Source: an uncultured Anaerostipes sp. (GTDB lineage: Bacteria > Bacillota > Clostridia > Lachnospirales > Lachnospiraceae). Taken from it: 55,639 bases of DNA. Position numbers and translations under genes: made by a program. Below the pieces are notes generated by a model, which was not told where the DNA came from, did not search any database, and saw nothing but the letters and a program-made list of their open reading frames with translations. This document shows, piece by piece, positions 35,153 through 41,466 of this stretch. The stretch lies in assembly GCA_900756035.1 (NCBI GenBank), contig CAAEIR010000238.1, positions 1 to 55,639 on the forward strand. Reading direction: 5' to 3'. Position 1 is the first letter of the stretch. Every line of letters starts with the position of its first letter.

Positions 35153-36214
35153 ATGAAACCTTGTAAAAGATGGTTGCTCTTGTTTTGCAGTATTCTCCTG
35201 GCAGGCTTTCTTGCGATAGCTGCCATAGTGATATATGTGGATCCTTTTTTTCAGTATCATAAGCCCCTGGCTTATTTTCCATATAAGGTGGATAATCAGC
35301 TGAGCCAGAATCCGGGAATGGCCCGCCGGCTGGATTATGACAGTGTTCTGTTAGGCTCCTCCATGACGGCAAGCTTTGACACGGACTGGTTTACGGAGGT
35401 GATGGGGCTGCAGACGGTGAAGCTGAGCTATAACGGTGCGTTTCCTAAAGATGAGGCCAACATAATGGATATTATTTTTGATACAAAAGGGGATTCGGTG
35501 AAAAAAATATTCATGGCCGTGGATCAGGGGGCGTTTTCAGCGGATACGGAGGCGACGAAATATCCGATTCCGGAATATTTGTATGATAAAAATCCTTTTA
35601 ATAATGTGCAGTATCTTTTTAATAAGGATGTGCTGCTGAATTATATTTTCAAGCCGTTGGTGGATCCTACGGAGAGGACGGACTGGACGCAGCTGTATAA
35701 GCCGTGGTGGACGGATCAGTACTATACGAAGGCCAATGTGCTGATGTATTATGTTCCGGCGGAGGAAGCGGAGGAGGAAATGCCTGAGGATGCGTTTGTG
35801 TCCGGTATTCAGGCAAATCTGGAGGCCAATATTATTCCCTTTGTTGAGGCTCATCCGGAAACGGAATTCATTTTCTGGTATCCGCCGTACAGTATTCTTT
35901 ACTGGAATGATGTAATGCGGCAGAAGGAGCTGGATGCGGTTATCAGAGAACTGGATTATATGACGGAAAAACTGCTTGCATATGATAATGTAAGGGTATT
36001 CTGTTTTCAGAACAACAGGGATATCGTATGTAATCTGAATAATTATGCGGATTATACGCATTATCATGCGGATGTCTGCCGGTATATTGTGGAGTGCTTT
36101 GAAAATGGAGAGGGAGAGCTGACTGAGGATAATTATAAAGCGGTTTTTGCGGACCTGCGCGAGTTGGCGGCGGGTTATGATTATGAAGCAATTTATGACA
36201 ACTGGTATGATTAA
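35153..36214 (+). CDS. SGNH-like surface protein, partner of MBOAT D
   Basis: 353-residue signal-anchored protein (helix about residues 6-28) with an SGNH-like domain. Block I is VLLGSSMTASFDTDWF; the tail block is YADYTHYHADVC with Asp and His in D-x-x-H spacing, and FIFWYPPYS precedes it. Three in-frame ATGs exist at 35138, 35147 and 35153; AGAGG at 35141-35145 is well placed only for the last. Comparable proteins sit after AlgI-like MBOATs in many surface-polysaccharide clusters and are thought to complete acyl transfer outside the cell. An acidic EEAEEEMPED stretch in the middle is a local peculiarity. Confidence 0.82.
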   Translation: MKPCKRWLLLFCSILLAGFLAIAAIVIYVDPFFQYHKPLAYFPYKVDNQLSQNPGMARRLDYDSVLLGSSMTASFDTDWFTEVMGLQTVKLSYNGAFPKDEANIMDIIFDTKGDSVKKIFMAVDQGAFSADTEATKYPIPEYLYDKNPFNNVQYLFNKDVLLNYIFKPLVDPTERTDWTQLYKPWWTDQYYTKANVLMYYVPAEEAEEEMPEDAFVSGIQANLEANIIPFVEAHPETEFIFWYPPYSILYWNDVMRQKELDAVIRELDYMTEKLLAYDNVRVFCFQNNRDIVCNLNNYADYTHYHADVCRYIVECFENGEGELTEDNYKAVFADLRELAAGYDYEAIYDNWYD

Positions 36215-36237
36215 GCTGTTGTTTAAGTGACTTGGGA

Positions 36238-36265
36238 AGTAACTGTGAGGGAACTGAGCAGTTGC
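36238..36265 (+). repeat. Solo end of a dispersed palindromic repeat
   Basis: AGTAACTGTGAGGG at 36238-36251 is identical to 39697-39710 and, as there, is followed by a CTGA(G/A)CAGTT end. Here it lies in the leader of the DUF6077-type gene without a visible left partner. Confidence 0.5.
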
Positions 36266-36293
36266 CTGTAGGAAGATAAAGAGAGGTTTTTAC

Positions 36294-37379
36294 ATGATTG
36301 CAAAAGTACTGATTACCTTTGGGGTTCTGTTTGCTGCTCCTTTTTGCATGGGGCTGATTCCGGCCCGGTTCATGCCCGGGGGGCGGAGGAAAAAGAATCC
36401 GGTTCTGATTTATCTGGCTGGTTTTTTCTTAACGCTGGCAGTTTTTCAGATAATTGCTGTGCCTGTCATTTTGATGAAGCCCTGGGGATTTCCCATAATA
36501 GTTAAGCTTTATTCCGGCGCGCTCATTTTGCTGTCGGCAGCAGGTTTGTTTTTTGGGAGGAATGTGCTGGGGGATTTGACGGAGAACGGCAGGGAGCTTT
36601 GGGAGGGCAGGCGCAGGCCGTCTGTGGAAACGGCTCTTTACTGGATTCTTGCGGGCGGACTGGTCCTTTTTCAGATTTATATGGCATATACAAGGGCGTC
36701 CTTTGACGGGGATGATGCGTATTATGTGGCGCAGTCTGTAATTGCGGAGCAGTCGGATGTGCTTTACCGGATTTTGCCGTATACAGGCCTTACGACAACG
36801 GTGGATGTACGGCATGCGTTGGCTTCGCTGCCTATATGGGAGGCGTATCTGGCAAGGATGACGGGAATACATCCGGCGATTATTGCTCATTCGGTGCTGC
36901 CGCTTGTGCTGATACCGGTAACCTATCTTTTATATTATTTGATTGGAAGAAGGCTGTTTGGCAAAGAGAACCGCAGGCTGGCAGTGTTTATGATTCTTGT
37001 AAGTGTGCTGCAGATTTTTGGGAATACTTCCATTTACACAAATGCAACATTTTTCCTGATGCGTACATGGCAGGGGAAGTCTATATTGTGTAATATGGTG
37101 CTGCTGGCGGTGCTGTGGTGTTTGCTGAATCTGTGGGATATGAAGTCTGCTGTCGGAGAGAAAAAGGAGAGCCAGTGCGGCTGGTGGATTCTGTTATGTT
37201 CGGTCAATGTGGTGGCGGCCATGGCGACTACTATGGGGGCTTTCCTGACGGGGCTGCTGATTGCCGTGACAGGTCTTGTTATGGCGGTGAGAGACAGACG
37301 TCCGGCAGTGCTTCCCAAGCTTGCGGCAAGCTGCATTCCCTGTATTGTGTATCTGGCGGTTTACTTGGTTCTGGTCTGA
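36294..37379 (+). CDS. DUF6077-type membrane protein, N-terminal part (cut by in-frame TGA)
   Basis: 361 residues with about eight helices: MIAKVLITFGVLFAAPFCMG, the extracytoplasmic loop YTRASFDGDDAYYVAQSVIA with a GDD-Y cluster typical of DUF6077/GT-C-like proteins, a DVRHALASLPIWEAYLARMTG segment and TNATFFLMRTWQGKS. AGAGAGG precedes the ATG. The stop TGA at 37377-37379 is in the same frame as the following coding region, and only five sense codons separate it from that region's TTG start. The two pieces together read as one protein of about 624 residues, so this is most simply an intact family member split by a nonsense codon. It may also work as two polypeptides. Confidence 0.75.
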   Translation: MIAKVLITFGVLFAAPFCMGLIPARFMPGGRRKKNPVLIYLAGFFLTLAVFQIIAVPVILMKPWGFPIIVKLYSGALILLSAAGLFFGRNVLGDLTENGRELWEGRRRPSVETALYWILAGGLVLFQIYMAYTRASFDGDDAYYVAQSVIAEQSDVLYRILPYTGLTTTVDVRHALASLPIWEAYLARMTGIHPAIIAHSVLPLVLIPVTYLLYYLIGRRLFGKENRRLAVFMILVSVLQIFGNTSIYTNATFFLMRTWQGKSILCNMVLLAVLWCLLNLWDMKSAVGEKKESQCGWWILLCSVNVVAAMATTMGAFLTGLLIAVTGLVMAVRDRRPAVLPKLAASCIPCIVYLAVYLVLV

Positions 37380-37394
37380 AAGGATGAAAATATT

Positions 37395-38168
37395 TTGAGA
37401 GAGATACTGACGATTTTTATGGATTATTGCGGTGACGGTATTTATCCGTTTCTTTTTCTGGTGGCGCTTATATATTTATTGCTGACAGAGAAGGACAGGA
37501 AAATACGGCTTGTATTAGTGGAGTCCTCTTTTGTAATAACGATTTTGTTTTTCTTTCCCTTATTTAAGCTTGTAATGGATAAAGTTGAAGAAGCGGGAAC
37601 TTATTATAGAATACTTTGGATATTGCCGATGACTGTGATGATAGCCTATGCAGGCGTTAAACTAATAGGAAAGCATACTCGGATCGGAATAATAGTAATG
37701 ATATTGCTTCTTGCACTTGGTGGTGAATATTTATATAAAAATATTAATATTACGAAAGCACAGAACCGATATCATATCCCTCAGACGGTAGTGTCTATTT
37801 GTGATCTCATTGAACCTGCGGAGGACGAGGAACGTGTCTGGGCAGTCTTTCCTTCGGAATTGCTGCATTATGTAAGGCAGTATTCTTCAAATATTCAGAT
37901 GCCCTACGGCCGTGACATGCTGGTAGCCAGCTGGGATCATGTGGAACATCCCATATATGCGCTGATGGAAGCGGATACAGTAAGAATCGATTTGCTTGCG
38001 GAGCTGGCAGATGACTATAAATGCCAGTATATTATTCTGAATAAGGCGAAGAAGACGGAAGGGGATCCGGCGGAATACGGGCTGGAAAAAATCGGGGAAG
38101 TGGAAGGTTATGATGTATTCCGGAATGTGGATGTTCCGGTATTGAAAAAAGAACAGACTTTGCCCTAA
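37395..38168 (+). CDS. DUF6077-type membrane protein, C-terminal part
   Basis: 257 residues from a TTG at 37395: three helices including FLFLVALIYLLL, a GTYYRILWILPMTVMIAYAG motif known from the C-terminal half of DUF6077-like proteins, and a soluble tail with strands and a YDVFRNVD end. AAAGGATG lies 7-14 bases upstream of the TTG, so independent initiation is possible. It is in the same reading frame as the preceding gene and continues its membrane topology without a break. On its own it would be a headless fragment. A terminator-like palindrome follows. Confidence 0.65.
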   Translation: MREILTIFMDYCGDGIYPFLFLVALIYLLLTEKDRKIRLVLVESSFVITILFFFPLFKLVMDKVEEAGTYYRILWILPMTVMIAYAGVKLIGKHTRIGIIVMILLLALGGEYLYKNINITKAQNRYHIPQTVVSICDLIEPAEDEERVWAVFPSELLHYVRQYSSNIQMPYGRDMLVASWDHVEHPIYALMEADTVRIDLLAELADDYKCQYIILNKAKKTEGDPAEYGLEKIGEVEGYDVFRNVDVPVLKKEQTLP

Positions 38169-38268
38169 ATCCCTCTTGATTAAAACGAAGAACAGTATCC
38201 AATGTAAAAAGGCAGTATATATAATGGAATAGAACAGGCAGGTACTAAAACTGTGTGATTATTAGAAG

Positions 38269-38319
38269 AAAGGGCGCCGTTACCCGGCCGCGAATTGCGG
38301 CCGAATACCGAAGCCCTTT
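38269..38319. terminator. Bidirectional terminator between convergent genes
   Basis: Inner stem CGGCCGC (38285-38291) with GCGGCCG (38297-38303) over GAATT; outer AAAGGGC (38269-38275) with GCCCTTT (38313-38319), followed by T-rich sequence on the plus strand and A-rich on the left for the minus strand. Confidence 0.65.
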
Positions 38320-38330
38320 TACTTTACTAC

Positions 38331-39503
38331 CTATTTTTCTTCCCCAACATGAAAAATTTCCTTTGCAAACCGCCCTGCAACCTTTTCCCGTCCCTTTTTA
38401 TTCAGCCGGTATCCGTCTGTCAGGCAATTCTTTGCCTCATCTTCATTAATGGTCCCATAATAATTATCAAGAATACTAACTCCGTTTGCCATAGCCACAT
38501 CAATTTCATGCAGCACATAATCAGGAAGCACGCCGTTGCCGAAATCCTCCGTATCCCCGTTAACCATCTTGCCGCCACCGTCCTCAAACTGCCCGTAGGA
38601 AGGAGAAAGGACCACCAGACGGATGTAAGGATAGGTCTTCTGGACTTCCTGAAGAGATGCATTCAGCGCGCCGTTCCAGGTAAGCAGGTTGATGTCATTA
38701 TTTTCATCCATAACAGGACGTTTATCCATGTAATCATTCAGATCATACATGATGACGATCATATCAACCTTGGAAAAATCCACACTTTTCAGGGTATCCA
38801 GCGCTTCCCTGTAAGCCTTGTCAGATTCTGAAAGCAAATCCACAGCATGTTCCATAAGGTCAAAATTCCCGCCGCATATGGAGGCTGTTACCAGATACAG
38901 GCTGAGCGCATCCTGAGGATAGCTGTCGGTATACTCGGTATTTTTCATAGAAATATAGGAATCCGGAAATGCACCGTTATAAACCGTGGCATCACACTTA
39001 TCGGCAATTAACTCCGCAAGGCCGTCTTTTCCCCGTTCATCGGAAAAAGGATGGTTCCCAAGACAAACGATAGTGTTGAAGCCGTCATCCTCCCGCCCTT
39101 TAAGCAGCTCTGGATCCAGCGGCTGGATATAATCCAGGGCTTCCACTTCAAATTCCGAAGAATCCGCATTGGGGTCGTACCCGGAATCCTTCCCAATATT
39201 CCACACAACCAGCTTGACAACAGCAAATATCAGCATTGCCGCAAGAACGGCGGCAATTATATAGTGAACGTAGGTTTCCGTATTTTTCCTTTTTCTGCGT
39301 CTGCCGGTATTTTTACCCGACACACCCCGGCGGGAACCGCTCCTGCGGGAAGCAGTACTATGCGGGGAAGCTTTGCGGCCGACAGTATCCTGCCCCTCCT
39401 GCCGCTTCCCGGAACCCTTCTGGGCAGAAGTATCCGAAGCATCATCCAACTCCCAGAATTCATCAATCTCCCCCGACTGTTCCATTCTGTCCTTATCTGT
39501 CAT
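38331..39503 (-). CDS. SGNH-fold membrane protein lacking the catalytic Ser and His
   Basis: 390 residues: a basic, disordered cytoplasmic tail of about 78 residues, one membrane helix (79-100), then an extracytoplasmic domain clearly homologous to the SGNH lipoprotein at 20747 (compare YDLNDYMDKRP with YGLNDYFSGAP, and LVVLSPSYGQF with VLLISPTYCQF). The block I motif GDSIW is G149-N150-H151-PF here, and the final DGVHL is DGYRL, so the nucleophile and the catalytic His are both replaced. It is therefore probably a non-catalytic binding or scaffold protein, or uses different chemistry. AGGAGG precedes the ATG and a good promoter lies just upstream. Monocistronic. Confidence 0.85.
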   Translation of the reverse strand: MTDKDRMEQSGEIDEFWELDDASDTSAQKGSGKRQEGQDTVGRKASPHSTASRRSGSRRGVSGKNTGRRRKRKNTETYVHYIIAAVLAAMLIFAVVKLVVWNIGKDSGYDPNADSSEFEVEALDYIQPLDPELLKGREDDGFNTIVCLGNHPFSDERGKDGLAELIADKCDATVYNGAFPDSYISMKNTEYTDSYPQDALSLYLVTASICGGNFDLMEHAVDLLSESDKAYREALDTLKSVDFSKVDMIVIMYDLNDYMDKRPVMDENNDINLLTWNGALNASLQEVQKTYPYIRLVVLSPSYGQFEDGGGKMVNGDTEDFGNGVLPDYVLHEIDVAMANGVSILDNYYGTINEDEAKNCLTDGYRLNKKGREKVAGRFAKEIFHVGEEK

Positions 39504-39534
39504 AAATTACCTCCTTTACCGACTCTATACTACC

Positions 39535-39563
39535 ATTATAGACCCCAAGTGTCCATATTGTAA
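39535..39563 (-). promoter_or_regulatory. Promoter of the SGNH-fold protein gene
   Basis: Minus strand: TTACAA (39563-39558), 17-base spacer, TATAAT (39540-39535), 31 bases before the start codon. Confidence 0.65.
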
Positions 39564-39573
39564 GGAAAAATTG

Positions 39574-39724
39574 TAACTGTTCAGTAGGTCAACGCATTTA
39601 GCTGCGCAGGCCAGCGCAGCTAAATGCGCTGACCGTAAGAAAGTGATTCAAGAGTGCTAAAATCCATCGCCAAAGGCGATTTAGGATGGTTTTAGCAGTA
39701 ACTGTGAGGGGTGCTGAACAGTTA
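39574..39724. repeat. MITE-like palindromic element, copy 1
   Basis: A 151-base segment bounded by perfect 11-bp inverted ends TAACTGTTCAG (39574-39584) and CTGAACAGTTA (39714-39724). Inside is a 21-bp hairpin with one mismatch (39587-39607 with 39614-39634) and a second imperfect hairpin around ATCGCC/GGCGAT near 39666-39680. The outer TA dinucleotides could be a target duplication. It carries no coding frame of note. A related element is at 45989-46125. Confidence 0.6.
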
Positions 39725-39747
39725 AAATTAAGACTTTGACACCCCCA

Positions 39748-39911
39748 AGCCATGCAGAAATACAGATAGAAACAGCCCGTGGGAGCTTGCTCACTAAGGA
39801 CTGCTTCTATCTGTATTTCTATAGGGCGCCAGCCCTTATTCATAATTTGGCGTCCATAACAAAAAAAGCAATACACAACATACCTCCCGCCAAATTATGA
39901 ATGGCATGGCT
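39748..39911. repeat. Cloverleaf-like nested inverted-repeat element
   Basis: A 164-base stretch with an outer 8-bp stem AGCCATGC (39748-39755) / GCATGGCT (39904-39911). It encloses a 20-bp hairpin with one mismatch (39756-39775 with 39801-39820), a short GGGC/GCCC stem near 39825-39834, and a perfect 15-bp inverted repeat (39838-39852 with 39888-39902). No coding capacity. It could be a structured RNA or a non-autonomous mobile element. Together with the preceding repeat it fills most of the 540-base gene gap. Confidence 0.55.
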
Positions 39912-39988
39912 GAGGCCCGCCAACACCCCAATCCCTTCTCCCACCATTTTCCCCTCCCCCACATCTTCCCAACCCCCATAAAACCTGC

Positions 39989-39994
39989 TATAAT
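39989..39994 (+). promoter_or_regulatory. Extended -10 upstream of the small membrane pair
   Basis: TGC followed by TATAAT (39989-39994), 51 bases before the start codon; the -35 (TTCCCA at 39966-39971, 17-base spacer) is poor, as is usual with an extended -10. Confidence 0.45.
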
Positions 39995-40045
39995 CACACA
40001 ATAATACCCTCATCCCCAAAAAACTAACTCAAGGAGACACTCCCC

Positions 40046-40420
40046 ATGAAAAAGAAAATCACCCTGAAAGACATCCTCATTCTTCAAGCCGTAATCGCCA
40101 TATACACACTATCCACAGTAATGGCCAAGCTGGCCAGCGGCCACCCCACATTATCACTTAATTTCTTCCTCTTCTACGGCGCCGAACTCGTCATATTGGC
40201 GATTTACGCCCTTCTTTGGCAGCAGATGATAAAAAAATTCGAATTATCCATTGCCTATACAAACCGGGCCATGGCCCTGCTCTGGTCCCTTATCTGGGCC
40301 GCAGTAATATTTCATGACAAAATAACCCTGAAAAACATAATCGGCGTAGCCCTGGTAATTACCGGGACAATAATCGTTAACGGCGGACAGCAGAAGGAGG
40401 AACTGTGCGATGAAGCTTAA
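40046..40420 (+). CDS. Small EamA/SMR-like membrane protein (ArnE/ArnF-like), first of pair
   Basis: 124 residues with four hydrophobic helices: LKDILILQAVIAIYTLSTVMAK, FFLFYGAELVILAIYALLWQQ, AYTNRAMALLWSLIWAAVIF and LKNIIGVALVITGTIIVNGG. The AYTNRAMALLWSLIWA and IGVALVITG parts are the SMR/EamA signature. AAGGAG lies 12 bases before the ATG. It overlaps the next, similar gene by 11 bases; such a pair resembles ArnE/ArnF, which flips an undecaprenyl-phosphate-linked sugar. With six GT2s and several GT-C enzymes around and no GtrA-type flippase visible, this role is attractive, but drug or metabolite export remains possible. Confidence 0.78.
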   Translation: MKKKITLKDILILQAVIAIYTLSTVMAKLASGHPTLSLNFFLFYGAELVILAIYALLWQQMIKKFELSIAYTNRAMALLWSLIWAAVIFHDKITLKNIIGVALVITGTIIVNGGQQKEELCDEA

Positions 40421-40751
40421 TATTTATTACCTGTTCCTTTTCGCAGGCGTTCTGGCAGCCTCTTTTTCCCAGGTCCTTTTAAAAAAAGCCGCCTGCAGAC
40501 AGTATGGCTCCTTTATCCGCGAATATCTGAATCCCTATGTAATCAGCGGATATATACTGCTTGTAGGTTCTACCATACTGAATGTCAGCGGCCTCCGAGG
40601 CCTTTCCTTTATGAATGGTCCGGTGATTGAATCCTTTGGCTATGTGCTTGTCCTTCTGCTCAGCCGGCTTTTCTTCTCGGAAAAAATTACGAAACGGAAA
40701 CTCGCAGGCGTGGGCTGTATTCTGGCAGGCGTGATTGTTTACTATCTGTAG
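40410..40751 (+). CDS. Small EamA/SMR-like membrane protein, second of pair
   Basis: 113 residues, four helices: LFLFAGVLAASFSQVLLKKAA, PYVISGYILLVGSTILNVSGL, a central GPVIESFGYVLVLLLSRLFF and the SMR-type ending KLAGVGCILAGVIVYYL. AAGGAGG precedes the ATG, and its first 11 bases lie inside the upstream gene. The FSQVLLKK and LRGL motifs recall EamA half-proteins that work as heterodimers. The last 65 bases overlap the 3' end of a convergent zinc-ribbon gene. Likely forms a heterodimeric flippase or exporter with its neighbour. Confidence 0.78.
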   Translation: MKLNIYYLFLFAGVLAASFSQVLLKKAACRQYGSFIREYLNPYVISGYILLVGSTILNVSGLRGLSFMNGPVIESFGYVLVLLLSRLFFSEKITKRKLAGVGCILAGVIVYYL

Positions 40752-41037
40752 AAGCGGTGGCCGCAGCAATGACTTTGTCAGAATTTATGCCGGACGGCAG
40801 CGCCTTGAACCATTTGCTGTACCGATGCATCCGGTATTCCACGGAAAGCTCCTTCAGGCTTTTTTCATCCGCACATTTTTCTTTCAGCTGGCCGCGCTCC
40901 TCCTTGCTCAGGTTCACATATTTCATGTACGAAATCCCCAGCTCCGTCAGCTTGCCGCTGCAGGCCGGGCAATACACCTTGTGGCCGTTGAGAATGTGAA
41001 TTCGACGGCAATATTTGCAGTAATGGATATACATCAT
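40687..41037 (-). CDS. Small zinc-ribbon protein
   Basis: 116 residues. The N-terminus has CKYC and, 17 residues later, CPAC: a four-cysteine zinc ribbon preceded by HY. After it come a basic-acidic helical stretch and a short Ser-rich tail. AAAGGAG lies nine bases before the first ATG (rc of 41035-41037), which argues that the gene is real despite its size. The last 65 bases are antisense to the end of the EamA-like gene, so the C-terminal tail is encoded opposite a membrane helix. Function unknown; no DNA-binding domain is obvious. Confidence 0.7.
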   Translation of the reverse strand: MMYIHYCKYCRRIHILNGHKVYCPACSGKLTELGISYMKYVNLSKEERGQLKEKCADEKSLKELSVEYRMHRYSKWFKALPSGINSDKVIAAATASTDSKQSRLPEYSPRLRVSVS

Positions 41038-41466
41038 GACGAATCACTCCTTTTCTTTTTGACTCTCCGCCCCGTGTTTGACATGCACCGCACAGGAAAG
41101 CAGAAAACGCTGTTTTTTTAACTTTCTTTCCCTCTTATTCTGTCATATCATGCCAGAAGCCGCAATGAAAAGTATTCGACAAAAAATGCGGATTCTTACG
41201 GTATGAGGAGAAGGAAAAGGATGAAATCCGCCCGGCAGACCAAGGAACAAAAGGAAAATTAAGAGAATATTAAGGAAGTAATTGCTGGAAAAAGAGGAAG
41301 CAAGGTTGAACCGTGAGGAGGGGGTGTGGTATACTGTTTCTGCGGGAAAAATGCCGTCGCAGCGGCATGTCCCGGATTTTACTGTAAACGGGTTCTGTAT
41401 AGCTCCGGTGATGTTCGATGCGCCGGTTTTCTTTAATTCAGAACTGCAGAAAACGGAGAATGAATC
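41038..41466. other. Intergenic region with promoter for the GH25 gene
   Basis: Divergent 429-base gap. On the plus strand TTGAAC (41306-41311), 18-base spacer and TATACT (41330-41335) with TG before the -10 form a good promoter, leaving a leader of about 125 bases. A 19-codon frame at 41203-41262 is not convincing. Nothing else is recognised. Confidence 0.55.

Noticed and set aside
36294..38168. Selenocysteine or programmed read-through at the in-frame TGA
   Set aside because: No strong downstream stem-loop directly after the TGA was seen and the family is not known for it; a nonsense mutation or split gene is simpler.
41203..41262. 19-codon basic peptide frame upstream of the GH25 gene
   Set aside because: It lies before the best promoter, has no clear ribosome binding site and is of a length expected by chance.
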